64,000 bases of DNA from Kamptonema formosum PCC 6407 (GCF_000332155.1 NZ_KB235898.1:488592-552591); one strand, 5' to 3'; shown: positions 34,684 to 44,948, numbered from the stretch's first letter. Numbers and translations are program-made. Notes: generated by a model from the letters alone, not told the origin.

Positions 34684-35691
34684 TTAGTCTTCTAAGTTTT
34701 GCACAGATTCGATCAGCGATCGCACTGTTTCTCTACCTTCTGATGGTTCAAACGATAGAGGAAATTTACCTCTAGCAATCATGCGTAAACCCAAGGGGCC
34801 AAGACTAAGCAAACCTTTGATATCGCGGAAGTAGTTACCTACTACTTGTACACCAAATTTACGCTCATCAATCCAACCGCCTTGCTTGACTAAATCAATT
34901 AAGACTTTGCGGTGGCGGATGGAACGGCTGGCTTGTGCGTCTTTGCGATCGAGGATGTCTTGTTTAATTTTACCAATTTGATCCATTGGTGCAACATCCA
35001 TTGGGCAAACAGAATTACAGTAGTAACAGCGGGTACAACCCCACACCCCAACTGTGCCTTGATTGTATTTTTCTAGTCTGTTTTCTGTATCGCTGTCGCG
35101 GTTATCTGCTACCATGCGGTAGGCTTTGGCGAGGGCGTGAGGGCCGACAAATTCGGGATTAACTTCGCGGGCATTACATTCAGAATAACAGGCTCCGCAG
35201 AGTATACAATTACCTGTTTGATTGAGTTTTTCTCGTTCTTCAGGTGTTTGGAGAAATTCACGTTCGGGAATTTTTCTAGCTTCGGTACTGACGTAGGGTT
35301 CGACGGCTTCTAGGTTATTCCAAAAGCTGGTCATATCTACGACTAAATCTTTAATCACTGGCATATTACCCATTGGGGCAATTGTGATTTCGGGGATTGA
35401 GTCGGTGGGGGTTTGGGCTGAGTTTGCCTTGGCAATTTCTTGGAGTCTTTTGACTTCGCTACCGATGTTTTCTTTGCAGGCTAATGCGGATCGACCGTTA
35501 ATTCGCATGGAACAACTACCGCAAATTGTGTTGCGGCAATTTTTACGGAAGGCTAGGGTTCCGTCTTGTTCCCATTTGATGCGGTTGAGGCAGTCGAGGA
35601 CGGTGTTTCCTGGTTCTGCGTCGATGGTGTAGGTCTGAAATTCGGGGGCGGAGTTTTGGGTTTGGCGAGTTATTTTAAAGCGGATTTGCAT
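34684..35691 (-). CDS. sdhB: Succinate dehydrogenase/fumarate reductase iron-sulfur subunit
   Basis: The 335-aa protein has a plant-type [2Fe-2S] motif near residues 52-73 (CRNTICGSCSMRINGRSALAC, Cys positions) and two further clusters CILCGACYSEC and CTRCYYCNSVCPMD for [4Fe-4S] and [3Fe-4S]. It passes electrons from the flavoprotein SdhA to the quinone pool in the thylakoid respiratory chain. The length is longer than typical E. coli SdhB, as in other cyanobacteria. No sdhA or sdhC is nearby, the usual scattered arrangement in cyanobacteria. Confidence 0.93.
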   Translation of the reverse strand: MQIRFKITRQTQNSAPEFQTYTIDAEPGNTVLDCLNRIKWEQDGTLAFRKNCRNTICGSCSMRINGRSALACKENIGSEVKRLQEIAKANSAQTPTDSIPEITIAPMGNMPVIKDLVVDMTSFWNNLEAVEPYVSTEARKIPEREFLQTPEEREKLNQTGNCILCGACYSECNAREVNPEFVGPHALAKAYRMVADNRDSDTENRLEKYNQGTVGVWGCTRCYYCNSVCPMDVAPMDQIGKIKQDILDRKDAQASRSIRHRKVLIDLVKQGGWIDERKFGVQVVGNYFRDIKGLLSLGPLGLRMIARGKFPLSFEPSEGRETVRSLIESVQNLED

Positions 35692-36121
35692 AGTTGAATT
35701 TGGGGGAGTTATAGCAGAAGGCAGGAGGCAGGAGGCTCTTATGTAGGAGGAAAATGCAATACTAGAAATGGTTTGGGCGATCGGAAATGTCCTAACCGTT
35801 GTGGCGGTTGCTATATATCTATTTTAGGGCTTAATCTTTAGTAATAAGCAATAAGTCCGGGCGAATAAATTCGCGGCTACACAAATAAAATGAAGCCTTG
35901 GCGAATATAATTCGCGGCTACACAAACGAAGTGCGCCTTCGCGGACTGTAGAATTTTAACCCGCGTAGGTGGGTTTGGTTTGTGTAGATGCGGTTTTAAC
36001 CGCCAATTTTCAGTAGAATTTTAACCCGCGTAGGCGGGTTTGGTTTGTGTAGATGCGGTTTCAACCGCCGAGTTTAAAGTAATATGGTTTCATTGTCTAA
36101 GTTGCGATCGCAGGTGCATAA
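35692..36121. repeat. Gap with TATAGCA repeat and double-hairpin repeats
   Basis: Between divergent sdhB and radC. A TATAGCA...TGCTATA element spans about 35710-35815 (right end GTTGTGGCGGTTGCTATA). Next comes GCGAATAAATTCGCGGCTACACAAA in two forms (about 35869 and 35901). Then there are two copies of AACCCGCGTAGGCGGGTTTGG...GCGGTTTCAACCGCC (35958-36004 and 36023-36069). No gene. Confidence 0.75.
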
Positions 36122-36853
36122 ATGACATACAGCCTGAGAATTGCTGATTTACCAACGAATGAACGGCCCCGCGAACGATTAATGGCAATTGGGGCTAAAA
36201 GTCTCTCAACGGCGGAGTTAATCGCGATTCTCTTGGGTACGGGTCAGGGGCCTGGCAAGCTTTCGGCGGTGGGTCTGGGACAATTTATTTTAAATCAATT
36301 AAGCCTACATCAGCGCGATCCGCTGTCTATATTGCGAAATATTAGCGTTCAGGAGTTGACGCAAATTCACGGGATTGGGCCGGCGAAGGCGACAACGATT
36401 TTGGCGGCGGTTGAGTTGGGAAAGCGGGTTTTTCAGTCGCGATCGCCTGATTTGGCGATGATTGATAGTCCCCAGGCGGCCGCAGACGCGCTAAGTCAGG
36501 ATTTGATGTGGAAGCAGCAGGAACATTTCGCGGTGTTGTTGCTGGATGTGAAAAATCGGTTGTTAGGGACGCAGGTGCTCACGATTGGGACGGCGACGGA
36601 GACTTTGGCCCATCCACGAGATATTTTTCGGGAAGTGATTCGTCAGGGGGCCACGCGCGCGATCGTTTCTCACAATCACCCATCGGGGAATCTGGAACCG
36701 AGCCCAGAAGATATTGCTTTAACTAAGCAATTGTTAGCGGGGGCGCAGTTTTTGGCGATTCCGCTGTTGGATCATTTGATTTTGGGAAATGGGGATTTTC
36801 GGAGTTTGCGACAGACTACGAGTTTGTGGGAGGAGTACCCGCAGGGGGATTGA
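36122..36853 (+). CDS. radC: RadC family JAB/MPN+ protein
   Basis: The 243-aa protein has an N-terminal HhH-like part ([24 protein letters not shown]) and a C-terminal JAMM domain with the metal motif [15 protein letters not shown]. RadC proteins were named for DNA repair, but that role is doubtful; a metalloprotease or nuclease role is possible. The motif is intact. The gene lies 63 bp upstream of tRNA-Val. Confidence 0.93.
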   Translation: MTYSLRIADLPTNERPRERLMAIGAKSLSTAELIAILLGTGQGPGKLSAVGLGQFILNQLSLHQRDPLSILRNISVQELTQIHGIGPAKATTILAAVELGKRVFQSRSPDLAMIDSPQAAADALSQDLMWKQQEHFAVLLLDVKNRLLGTQVLTIGTATETLAHPRDIFREVIRQGATRAIVSHNHPSGNLEPSPEDIALTKQLLAGAQFLAIPLLDHLILGNGDFRSLRQTTSLWEEYPQGD

Positions 36854-36916
36854 GGGAGGAAAGGTTAATTTGGAGGTTGATTTATTTTGGTTGGTTGTGT
36901 TATATTTGTTATTCGC

Positions 36917-36988
<72 letters not shown>

Positions 36989-37021
36989 TTTATAGAACCC
37001 ATTTGACATCTTTTAGACCAA

Positions 37022-37362
37022 TAGTCCGGACAGTTTTTAAGCAGCCAGAGTACCATAAGACAAGACTGAAGGGAGGTTAGGATGATTTAAAATCAAGTCC
37101 TTGTCTAAATCTAACTTGCTAATAAATGTATAAAGTAGATGCCGATTGAATTCCAGACGTTTATAAGAGGCCATCGAAAACACGAATGGATGGGCAGACA
37201 AGTGGCGATTATAGGCTTCATATTTGGCTAAGTTTAAGGCAACTAGTCAGTTTTTTTAAGCTTAACCTAAAGAGTGTCTTTTTTTCTGCCTTTGAGATTC
37301 AAATTTTACTTACTTTTTTGTGGACGGGCGATCGCGTCTCTACTCCAAAACTGTCCGGAGTA
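37022..37362. mobile_element. Decayed transposable element (341 bp) with TAGTCCGGACAG ends
   Basis: The left end TAGTCCGGACAGTTTT (37022-37037) and the right end AAAACTGTCCGGAGTA (37347-37362) are inverses at 15 of 16 positions. The element contains the 3' 70 codons of a transposase on the minus strand and has lost the rest, so it is a deletion derivative. TA ends are consistent with a TA-targeting element. Confidence 0.75.
37037..37246 (-). pseudogene. Transposase relic (C-terminal 69 residues)
   Basis: The open frame between TGA 37247-37249 and TAA 37037-37039 encodes residues such as AKYEAYNRHLSAHPFVFSMA, YKRLEFNRHLLYTFISK and LDLDKDLILNHP, ending at YGTLAA, with the stop inside the left inverted repeat. 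The N-terminal catalytic part is missing. The family is not certain. Confidence 0.6.
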
Positions 37363-37806
37363 TTGTAATTCAATAGTCAGATGTTCAGGATGATAACCAT
37401 GATCTAAGAGGATTGTGATTTTGGGAATATGGTTCTTCCGTATTTAGCATACTAAATACGGAAGAACCGGAGTCCTAAGTAAAATGCAATTATTGAATTT
37501 GCCTTCCGACTTCTGTGATAAGTCCTAGAACCGCCTTCTTGCTATCCTTCACCAACGCGATCGCAAAATTCATCTGCCCATTCTAAAGAATAGCTGAACC
37601 TTTGCCCCCTGATTGCGTGCCTTTCCAACTCGGACTAATAAGTGGGCTAAGCGATCGCAACTAGGCTGAGTATGTTGTTAGGATAATTCCCTAAAAAGCC
37701 CACAATCGCAGAAAATCCCTTTGTTCAACAACAAAAAGCCCCATTCCCCAGTAGGATCGATATGCTTAGGTATAGATACACTAAAACTTCATAGGAGAAC
37801 TCTTTG
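37363..37806. other. Gene-free region upstream of ccsB
   Basis: It holds a perfect 17-bp stem hairpin (37431-37468) and otherwise no recognisable coding sequence. A TTGAT...TAGATACA-type promoter region probably lies near 37765. The ccsB Shine-Dalgarno TAGGAGAA is at about 37792. Confidence 0.45.
37431..37468. repeat. Perfect palindrome, GGTTCTTCCGTATTTAG stem
   Basis: The 17-bp stem GGTTCTTCCGTATTTAG/CTAAATACGGAAGAACC encloses loop CATA. It may be a transposon-like repeat or a terminator; no T-run follows. Confidence 0.7.
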
Positions 37807-38856
37807 ATGGATCTGGTTGCACTCCAGAACTCGCTGGATAATATCTCATTTGCCATTCTCTTCGCCACCATGCTGATTTACTGGGGAGGCGCAGCATTTC
37901 CTGGTATCCCCTATCTGTCAGCTTTAGGTACTGCGGGAATGGCGATCGCCAATCTTGCGATCGCAGCTTTGCTTGGGGCTCGCTGGCTAGAAGCCGGTTA
38001 TTTCCCCTTAAGCAACCTTTACGAATCCCTATTTTTCTTAGTTTGGGGGATTACAGCCATCCACATCCTGGCTGAAAATATGAGCGGATCTCGCTTAGTC
38101 GGAGTAGCTACATCCCCCGTAGCAATGGCAATTTCAGCCTTTGCCACCCTCACTTTACCCGAAACCATGCAATCAGCGGAACCCCTAGTTCCCGCCCTCA
38201 AGTCAAACTGGCTGATGATGCACGTTAGCGTGATGATGCTGAGTTATGCAACTTTAATGGTAGGCGCACTCCTAGCGATCGCCTTCCTGATCGTCACTCG
38301 CGGCCAAAACATCATACTCACAGGTAGTTCTTTTGGAACCAACAGCAACCGCAACGGTGACAACCACCTCCAACGCCCTGAAAACCTCGTAATTCAACCA
38401 CAAGATAATCTACTTACTTCCCCTGCAACCACTGCAACCTCTAACAACAATGGTCACAGCAAAACCGCTGTCTTAGAATTAGTTGCAACCCAAACATCCC
38501 CCGTTTCAAAAACTGAACTCCTCTCTCCTCAGCGCTTGAATTTAGCAGAAACTCTCGATAACATTAGCTATCGTATCATTGGTTTGGGATTTCCCCTACT
38601 TACCATTGGCATCATCGCCGGCGCAGTTTGGGCTAACGAAGCTTGGGGTTCCTACTGGAGTTGGGACCCGAAAGAAACTTGGGCACTAATCACTTGGTTA
38701 GTATTTGCCGCCTATTTGCACGCCCGCATCACTCGCGGATGGCAAGGACGAAAACCTGCAATTTTAGCAGCAACAGGATTTTTCGTAGTTTGGGTCTGCT
38801 ATTTAGGAGTTAATCTATTAGGAAAGGGCCTTCATTCTTACGGCTGGTTTTTCTAA
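37807..38856 (+). CDS. ccsB: Cytochrome c biogenesis protein CcsB/CcsA-type
   Basis: The 349-aa multi-spanning protein has the haem-handling WWD motif ([19 protein letters not shown]) and late [13 protein letters not shown]. System II cytochrome c maturation uses this protein to move haem across the thylakoid or plasma membrane and attach it to apocytochromes. Two N-terminal segments carry His ([15 protein letters not shown], about residue 138-152). Residues about 168-235 form an extra Asn/Gln/Ser/Thr-rich loop. ATG 37807 has AGGAGAA at a good spacing; a TTG at 37804 is less likely. The Ccs1 partner is not adjacent. Confidence 0.9.
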   Translation: MDLVALQNSLDNISFAILFATMLIYWGGAAFPGIPYLSALGTAGMAIANLAIAALLGARWLEAGYFPLSNLYESLFFLVWGITAIHILAENMSGSRLVGVATSPVAMAISAFATLTLPETMQSAEPLVPALKSNWLMMHVSVMMLSYATLMVGALLAIAFLIVTRGQNIILTGSSFGTNSNRNGDNHLQRPENLVIQPQDNLLTSPATTATSNNNGHSKTAVLELVATQTSPVSKTELLSPQRLNLAETLDNISYRIIGLGFPLLTIGIIAGAVWANEAWGSYWSWDPKETWALITWLVFAAYLHARITRGWQGRKPAILAATGFFVVWVCYLGVNLLGKGLHSYGWFF

Positions 38857-38868
38857 TCAAAGTCATTG

Positions 38869-38916
38869 AAACCCGCGCAGGCGGGTTTAGTTTGTGTAGA
38901 TGCGGTTTCAACCGCC
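38869..38916. repeat. Double-hairpin repeat, third copy
   Basis: AACCCGCGCAGGCGGGTTT followed by GTTTGTGTAGATGCGGTTTCAACCGCC matches the two copies at 35.96-36.07 kb. It starts 13 bp after the ccsB stop and may work as its terminator. Confidence 0.75.
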
Positions 38917-38972
38917 CAATAAACGCGGCCTTAACCGCCGACAAAATGAAATAATTACCAAGGACAATCAAC

Positions 38973-39377
38973 ATGAACAATACAGATAATTTGCTCAATA
39001 GCGACGATGTTTTATCTGCCAGTGCCAGCGCTTTAATGTTTCAATGCACGTTCAAAGTTAGCGAATTGATGACCATCTTACAGTCAAAAATATCCGACGA
39101 AGAATTGTTTATTGACGGCATAGAGTGCGAACTTTTAAGTCCTGGGCAAAACTGGAAAAAAGGAAAAGTTAGGTTGCGTTTAGAATTTACACCCGATACT
39201 TTAGAAGTAGAAGATAACTCTTATAATGTAGGAGATGAAGAAGAGACTGTTCCCGGAGCAAATAACGGTTATCCAACTACAGATAATGGTCAGGGAAATT
39301 CAGAGCCAACTTACAACGAGCTTCCTATATCCATGTATCCCGACGGCAACCCTGAAAGTGTAGGAATGTGGAGCTAA
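38973..39377 (+). CDS. KGK domain protein
   Basis: The 134-aa protein has the small KGK domain (PF08872 type), with the diagnostic NWKKGKVRLRLEFTPD segment and an upstream SALMFQCTFKVSELMTIL. KGK proteins are cyanobacterial and of unknown role. The C-terminal 40 residues are Asn/Gly/Thr-rich and probably disordered. It is cytoplasmic by composition and apparently monocistronic. Confidence 0.75.
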   Translation: MNNTDNLLNSDDVLSASASALMFQCTFKVSELMTILQSKISDEELFIDGIECELLSPGQNWKKGKVRLRLEFTPDTLEVEDNSYNVGDEEETVPGANNGYPTTDNGQGNSEPTYNELPISMYPDGNPESVGMWS

Positions 39378-39419
39378 ATATTGGTAATTGTTAGTTGTTA
39401 GTTGTGAGTTGTAGAACAA

Positions 39420-39513
39420 GGAACCCAGAAACCGGGTTTTTTACGAAAATACTTCGTTCCCGCCCACAGATTCCATAAAAACCCGGTTTGTTTCTCTGCT
39501 CATAGCGCATAAA
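39420..39513. repeat. Dispersed repeat, copy 3 (AGAAACCGGGTTTT)
   Basis: The segment AGAAACCGGGTTTTTTACGAAAAT, then a CTTCGTTCCCGCC stretch and AACCCGGTTTG matches the core of the copies at 29.1 and 31.7 kb in inverse orientation. The GGACTTACACTCAT ends are absent. Confidence 0.6.
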
Positions 39514-39524
39514 TCCTGAATAAG

Positions 39525-39620
39525 CAATTACCAATTACCAACTACCAACTACCAATTACCAACTACCAATTACTAACAACTAACAACCAACAACCAACAA
39601 CTAACAATTACCAATTACCA
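39525..39620. repeat. Heptamer arrays abutting valS start
   Basis: CAATTAC, CAACTAC and TAACAAC 7-mers run from about 39525 to 39620, ending exactly at the ATG of valS. No Shine-Dalgarno remains in the last 20 bases. Confidence 0.85.
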
Positions 39621-42359
39621 ATGACCCCCAACCTACCCCCTCAATACGATCCCTTCGCCACCGAAGCTAAGTGGCAAAAATATTGGGAAGACCACCAAAT
39701 TTTTAAAGCCGACCCCGAAAAAGGTGGCGAACCTTATTGCATCATTATCCCACCTCCAAACGTCACCGGCAGCCTCCACATGGGCCACGCTTTCAATAAC
39801 TCCTTAATTGATGCACTAATTCGCTATCACCGCATGAAAGGCGATAATACCCTTTGTCTCCCCGGTACGGATCACGCCAGCATCGCAGTTCAAACTATCC
39901 TCGAAAAACAACTCAAAGCTGAAGGCAAAACTCGCTACGATTTAGGCCGCGAGAAATTCCTAGAAAAAGCTTGGCAATGGAGAGCAGAATCCGGCGGTAC
40001 AATAGTTAATCAACTGCGACGGCTGGGATTGTCCGCCGATTGGTCGCGGGAACGCTTCACAATGGATGAAGGCTTATCAAAGGCAGTATTAGAAGCTTTT
40101 ATTCGACTCTATGAAGAAGGGCTAATTTATCGCGGTAATTATTTAGTTAACTGGTGTCCCGCCAGTCAGTCAGCCGTATCAGATTTAGAAGTAGAAAATA
40201 AAGAAGTTAACGGTAATTTATGGCATTTCCGCTATCCTCTTACTGATGGTAGCGGCTATGTGGAAGTAGCGACAACTCGACCCGAAACAATGTTAGGTGA
40301 TACCGGAGTTGCAGTTAATCCTAATGATGACCGCTACAAACATTTAATTGGCAAAACTATAACTCTGCCAATTATGAATCGCCAAATCCCTATTTTTGCC
40401 GATGAATTAGTCGATCCAACCTTCGGGACTGGTTGCGTGAAAGTCACTCCCGCCCACGATCCTAATGACTTTGAAATGGGTCAACGTCATGGGTTGCCGT
40501 TTATTAATATTATGAATAAAGACGGTAGCTTAAATGAAAATGCAGGCCCGTTCCAAGGACAAGACAGATTTGCCGCCAGAAGGAATGTTGTTAAACAGCT
40601 AGAAACTGATGGTTTTCTGGTAAAAATTGAGGAGTATAAGCATAAGGTTCCTTATAGCGATCGCGGTAAAGTTCCAGTTGAACCCCTCCTGTCAACTCAG
40701 TGGTTTGTCAAGATTCAACCGCTGTCTGAAACTGCTTTAGAATTTCTGGATAAAGAAAATCAACCAGAGTTTATACCTGCACGTTGGACAAAAGTTTATC
40801 GCGATTGGCTAGTTAAAATTAAGGATTGGTGTATCTCGCGGCAATTATGGTGGGGACATCAAATTCCTGCTTGGTATGCTATCAGCGAAACTGGCGGAGA
40901 AATTACTGATTCTACACCTTTTGTGGTTGCTAGAAATCAAGCGGAAGCAGAAGAAAAAGCTCAAGCAAAATTCGGGGAAAATGTCAAGATCGAACAAGAT
41001 CCAGATGTGTTGGATACTTGGTTTTCATCGGGACTATGGCCGTTTTCGACAATGGGATGGCCGGAGGAAACACAGGATTTAGCAAGATATTACCCCAACA
41101 CTACTTTATCAACTGGTTTTGATATCATCTTTTTCTGGGTTGCCAGAATGACGATGATGGCGGGACATTTTACGGGTAAAATGCCATTTAAAACTGTTTA
41201 TATTCACGGTTTGATGTTAGATGAAAATGGCAAGAAACAAGCAAAAACTGCTGGTAATGGCATCGATCCGCTGATTTTAATTAATAAGTACGGTACTGAT
41301 GCTTTGCGTTATGCCTTAATGCGAGAAACGGCGGGTGCGGGTCAAGATGTACGCCTGGATTACAATCGCAAAACTCAGGAGTCGGCGACTGTGGAAGCGT
41401 CGCGTAATTTCACTAATAAGATGTGGAATGCGGCCCGGTTTGTGATGATCAGTTTAGAAGGGAAGACACCGCAACAATTGGGTGCACCTGTAGAGGGTTT
41501 AGAATTGTGCGATGGTTGGATTCTTTCTCGCTATCATCAAACTGTAGAAGCAACTCGCAACTATATCGAGAATTACGGTTTGGGAGAAGCTGCTAAGGGA
41601 CTTTACGAGTTTATTTGGGGTGATTTTTGCGACTGGTACATTGAGTTAGTTAAGTCTCGCTTGCTACCCGATGCCGATCCTACCTCAAAGCAAGTTGTGC
41701 AGCAAACTTTAGCTTATGTACTGGAAGGGATTTTAAAATTATTACATCCTTTCATGCCCCATATTACTGAGGAAATTTGGCATACTCTCACTCAAAAAGG
41801 TGAAGAAGAATGTCTCGCTTTGCAAGCTTATCCAGAGGCGGATAAATCTCTAATTGATGCTGAATTAGAACAGCACTTTGAGTTGTTATTTGGTACAATT
41901 AGAACAATTCGTAACTTACGAGCGGATTCTGACATTAAACCCAGCGTTAAAGTGACAGTAATTCTGCAAAGCGAAAGCGAGAAGGAACGCCAAATCTTGA
42001 CAGTAACAGAATCGTACATTCAAGATTTAGCTAAGGTTGAAAACTTGACTATTACTCGGAGTTTAGATCCTAATTCTCCGCTGCTTAAGGGGGGCGATGG
42101 TGGATCTATTGCGGGAGTTGTAGGGACTGTGCAAGTAATAATTCCTCTAGCGGGAGTGGTAGATATTGCAGCTTTACGCGCTAAATTAGAGAAGAAACTT
42201 GGCAAAGTGGAAGCGGAAGCAAAATCTATTTCTGCACGTTTGAATAATCCTAAGTTTGTAGAAAAAGCTACTTTAGAAGTTGTTCAAGGTGCGAAAGATG
42301 CTTTAGCTGAAGCGGAGAAACAGGCGGAAATTTTGCGCGATCGCATAAATCAATTTTAA
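39621..42359 (+). CDS. valS: Valyl-tRNA synthetase
   Basis: The 912-aa class I synthetase charges tRNA-Val. The HIGH-type motif is [13 protein letters not shown] (residues about 46-58), the editing (CP1) domain and TRPETML follow, and the C-terminal coiled coil (about 850-910) is as in ValS. The KMSKS loop reads [13 protein letters not shown] (K539-Q-A-K542-T543): the two lysines remain, but Met and both Ser positions differ. Residues about 815-829 ([14 protein letters not shown]) are encoded by a repeat-like insert. No Shine-Dalgarno is visible; a heptamer array abuts the ATG. Confidence 0.95.
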   Translation: MTPNLPPQYDPFATEAKWQKYWEDHQIFKADPEKGGEPYCIIIPPPNVTGSLHMGHAFNNSLIDALIRYHRMKGDNTLCLPGTDHASIAVQTILEKQLKAEGKTRYDLGREKFLEKAWQWRAESGGTIVNQLRRLGLSADWSRERFTMDEGLSKAVLEAFIRLYEEGLIYRGNYLVNWCPASQSAVSDLEVENKEVNGNLWHFRYPLTDGSGYVEVATTRPETMLGDTGVAVNPNDDRYKHLIGKTITLPIMNRQIPIFADELVDPTFGTGCVKVTPAHDPNDFEMGQRHGLPFINIMNKDGSLNENAGPFQGQDRFAARRNVVKQLETDGFLVKIEEYKHKVPYSDRGKVPVEPLLSTQWFVKIQPLSETALEFLDKENQPEFIPARWTKVYRDWLVKIKDWCISRQLWWGHQIPAWYAISETGGEITDSTPFVVARNQAEAEEKAQAKFGENVKIEQDPDVLDTWFSSGLWPFSTMGWPEETQDLARYYPNTTLSTGFDIIFFWVARMTMMAGHFTGKMPFKTVYIHGLMLDENGKKQAKTAGNGIDPLILINKYGTDALRYALMRETAGAGQDVRLDYNRKTQESATVEASRNFTNKMWNAARFVMISLEGKTPQQLGAPVEGLELCDGWILSRYHQTVEATRNYIENYGLGEAAKGLYEFIWGDFCDWYIELVKSRLLPDADPTSKQVVQQTLAYVLEGILKLLHPFMPHITEEIWHTLTQKGEEECLALQAYPEADKSLIDAELEQHFELLFGTIRTIRNLRADSDIKPSVKVTVILQSESEKERQILTVTESYIQDLAKVENLTITRSLDPNSPLLKGGDGGSIAGVVGTVQVIIPLAGVVDIAALRAKLEKKLGKVEAEAKSISARLNNPKFVEKATLEVVQGAKDALAEAEKQAEILRDRINQF

Positions 42360-42361
42360 AC

Positions 42362-42412
42362 CGTAGCGCCGCCCTTTGGCAATAAAATTACCGCCCAGAG
42401 GGCGGCGTTACG
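42362..42412. repeat. Imperfect hairpin (CGTARCGCCGCCCT stem)
   Basis: CGTAGCGCCGCCCTTTGGC pairs with GCCCAGAGGGCGGCGTTACG. It resembles the perfect palindrome at 30.3 kb and lies just after the valS stop. Confidence 0.65.
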
Positions 42413-42448
42413 AATAGCTAAGTCCTAATAATTGGCAGAAAAATAGCT

Positions 42449-42925
42449 ATGTTACACTTAGCTCAAGTAGAAAAGGAAAAAATTTTAGGACAAATAGCTT
42501 TAAGATTACTGGCTTGCCAACAACCGGACAATACTTGGGCTATTCTTGGGGAAAAAAATGTTTTCCTTACTATAGATACAATTCTCAACTCAAGTTTTAA
42601 CTACACCTTCAATGAAGGCATATTAGTGTTAGTAGAGATTACAGAGCATCAGGAAATTTCAAGTATTAAAGACGCAACAGAATGGGTACTTAAACTCGTA
42701 CAGCAATATTTAACTAAAGGAATTACGCCAGATTTTTTACAGCAAGAATGTGAAAAAGCCGAACAGTGCAGACAGATTTTAACATTACAAAGCCAAGAAT
42801 TATCGCGCCGCGCTATAGAAATAGAAGCACGGCGGGAACAGATTCAAACCTTAGAAGAAAAACTCCATCGTGAGAAACAGCTTTTGGAAATGATGGCTGC
42901 CAAATTAAAAGCACAACCCAATTAA
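42449..42925 (+). CDS. Protein of unknown function with C-terminal coiled coil, 158 aa
   Basis: The N-terminal 95 residues are a mixed globular part (KILGQIALRLLACQQPDNTW, TWAILGEKNVFLTIDTIL). Residues about 115-155 form a long charged coiled coil (EIEARREQIQTLEEKLHREK). I recognise no family. There is no membrane segment. It follows valS by 89 bp with a hairpin between, so it is probably transcribed separately. Confidence 0.6.
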   Translation: MLHLAQVEKEKILGQIALRLLACQQPDNTWAILGEKNVFLTIDTILNSSFNYTFNEGILVLVEITEHQEISSIKDATEWVLKLVQQYLTKGITPDFLQQECEKAEQCRQILTLQSQELSRRAIEIEARREQIQTLEEKLHREKQLLEMMAAKLKAQPN

Positions 42926-43003
42926 TAGTAAGATTGTACTTCTGGACAAGACTTCCATACAATGCTATAATCTAAGATAGATTGAATCCGGGAATAAAGA
43001 CTT

Positions 43004-43108
43004 ATGAACATCACCTTAAAACCCGAACAAGCCGAGTTAATCCCACAAAAACTCAACAGTGGTAAATACCATAATGCTGAAGAAGTAATTGCCGAAGCAT
43101 TCCAATAG
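43004..43108 (+). pseudogene. ParD/RHH-type antitoxin fragment (34 aa)
   Basis: The short ORF MNITLKPEQAELIPQKLNSG followed by KYHNAEEVIAEAF matches the N-terminal ribbon-helix-helix region of ParD-type antitoxins, which are usually 60-90 residues. It ends at an early TAG 43106, and no toxin frame follows. It is likely a decayed antitoxin. Confidence 0.55.
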
Positions 43109-43352
43109 CCTTTGAGCTCAACTAGTCTTCCAGTGGCAGCGATCGCAACGTCACAGATCGGTCGGTTTCCTGTCCGAACTCCTGATATTTTTGAGATAGG
43201 AAACGTCTATAACAACACAGGCTGCCTATCTTTACTTTACCACAACCTTGCTCAATCTTTACCCGGCATGGGTTTCGGGAGGGTTGTCACCCTCCCCCAG
43301 GTTCAAATCAATAACCCTCTAAAATTCGTAAATTTCCAATATAATAAACATC
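43109..43352. other. Leader region of the radical SAM gene
   Basis: The 244 bp holds a small GGGAGGG-ttgtca-CCCTCCC hairpin (about 43277-43297) and no credible gene; the 129-codon ORF from 43112 overlaps the next gene in another frame. I see no cobalamin riboswitch core. Confidence 0.4.
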
Positions 43353-44927
43353 ATGGAAAACCGAGTTCTCTACGTTCGTCTCCCTTGCAATCCCATTTTC
43401 CCAATTGGAGTTGTCTACCTCTCGGATCATGTTCACAAGCTGTTTCCAGACGTGAAACAGAAGATTTTCGATCTGGGTGCAGTGCCTCCTTTAGACTTTA
43501 ATAGCGCCTTAGATGCTTGCGTAGATGAATTTCAGCCAACATTGCTAGTTTTCTCCTGGCGAGATATTCAGATTTACGCACCAGTTGGCGGTAGAGGCGG
43601 GAACCCGCTTCAGAATGCCTTTGAGTTTTATTATGCTAAAAATCCTTTGATTAAGATGCGAGGCGCATTAGGGGGACTGCGATTAGCGACTTCCTACTAT
43701 GCGGAACTTTGGCGCAATTTGGGGTTAATTAAACGGGGGTTGAAACGCGCCCAAAAATATCATCCCGAAGCACGTTTAGTGGTGGGTGGTGGTGCTGTAA
43801 GCGTGTTTTATGAGCAATTGGGCCGGAGTTTACCAGCAGGAACAATTGTCTCCGTAGGTGAGGGAGAGGCGCTGTTAGAGAAATTGTTGCGGGGTGAGGA
43901 TCTTAGTAACGAACGGTGTTATATTGTTGGCGAAACTACGCCGCGCGATCGCTTAATTCACGAAAAGCCAGCCAATATTGAAAAAACCGCTTGTAATTAC
44001 GATTACATTGAAACCATCTGGCCGGAATTACAGTATTACTTTCAAGACCAAGATTTCTACGTTGGCGTACAAACTAAACGCGGCTGTCCTCATAATTGCT
44101 GCTACTGCATTTATACAGTAATTGAAGGTAAACAAGTGCGGATTAATCCTGCGGATGAAGTAGTTGCAGAAATGCGGCAACTATACGATCGCGGCATTCG
44201 TAATTTCTGGTTTACCGACGCTCAATTTATCCCCGCACGTAAATACATCGATGATGCTGTTGAGTTATTGCAGAAAATCCTTGATGCTGGGATGACTGAT
44301 ATTCACTGGGCCGCTTATATTCGCGCAGATAACTTAACGCCGCAGTTGTGCGAATTAATGGCAAAAACGGGGATGAATTACTTTGAAATTGGCATTACTA
44401 GCGGTTCCCAGGAACTCGTTAGGAAGATGCGAATGGGTTATAATTTGCGTGTAGTTTTGGAAAATTGCCGCGATTTGAAGGCGGCTGGTTTTAACGATTT
44501 GGTTTCGGTGAATTACTCATTTAATGTGATTGATGAAACCTTTGATACGATTCGCCAAACTATTGCCTATCATCGGGAATTAGAACGGATTTTTGGCGCT
44601 GATAAGGTGGAACCTGCAATTTTCTTTATTGGGTTGCAGCCTCATACTATTTTAGAAGAGTATGCGTTTAAGAAAGATATTCTCAAACCTGGTTACGATC
44701 CAATGAGTTTAATGCCTTGGAATGCCAGGAAGTTGTTGTGGAATCCTGAACCTTTGGGTTCATTTTTTGGGCAAGTTTGTTTAGATGCTTGGCAAAGAAA
44801 TTCTAATGATTTTGGCCGCGAAGTGATGGCAATTTTAGAGGAAAAATTAGGATGTGCTGATTTGGAAGAAGCGTTAAGTGCGCCTGTGGAAGTGAAGGAG
44901 AAAAAGTTAGTAACAGTTAACGGTTAA
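43353..44927 (+). CDS. Radical SAM protein of B12-binding type, photosystem-related by name
   Basis: The 524-aa protein has an N-terminal cobalamin-binding-like Rossmann part (about 1-200, LVVGGGAVSVFYEQLG) and a radical SAM barrel with the Fe-S motif RGCPHNCCYC (CxxxCxxC) near residue 245. Later motifs include WFTDAQFIPARKYIDDAVELL and EIGITSGSQELVRKM. Cyanobacterial proteins like this are annotated as photosystem II high-light acclimation radical SAM proteins; I recall that label but cannot check it. The B12 His signature (DxHxxG) is not obvious, so corrin binding is unproven. Confidence 0.75.
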   Translation: MENRVLYVRLPCNPIFPIGVVYLSDHVHKLFPDVKQKIFDLGAVPPLDFNSALDACVDEFQPTLLVFSWRDIQIYAPVGGRGGNPLQNAFEFYYAKNPLIKMRGALGGLRLATSYYAELWRNLGLIKRGLKRAQKYHPEARLVVGGGAVSVFYEQLGRSLPAGTIVSVGEGEALLEKLLRGEDLSNERCYIVGETTPRDRLIHEKPANIEKTACNYDYIETIWPELQYYFQDQDFYVGVQTKRGCPHNCCYCIYTVIEGKQVRINPADEVVAEMRQLYDRGIRNFWFTDAQFIPARKYIDDAVELLQKILDAGMTDIHWAAYIRADNLTPQLCELMAKTGMNYFEIGITSGSQELVRKMRMGYNLRVVLENCRDLKAAGFNDLVSVNYSFNVIDETFDTIRQTIAYHRELERIFGADKVEPAIFFIGLQPHTILEEYAFKKDILKPGYDPMSLMPWNARKLLWNPEPLGSFFGQVCLDAWQRNSNDFGREVMAILEEKLGCADLEEALSAPVEVKEKKLVTVNG

Positions 44928-44948
44928 CCGTTAACTGTTAACTAACAA

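Noticed and set aside
37186..37368. 60-aa plus-strand ORF in the decayed element
   Set aside because: The minus strand holds transposase-like sequence and the plus ORF crosses the right inverted repeat.
43109..43352. Cobalamin riboswitch upstream of the B12-type radical SAM gene
   Set aside because: No B12-box-like consensus and no multi-stem pattern; only one short hairpin.
43112..43501. 129-aa ORF before the radical SAM gene
   Set aside because: Its second half overlaps the real gene out of frame and the first half has no recognisable protein pattern.
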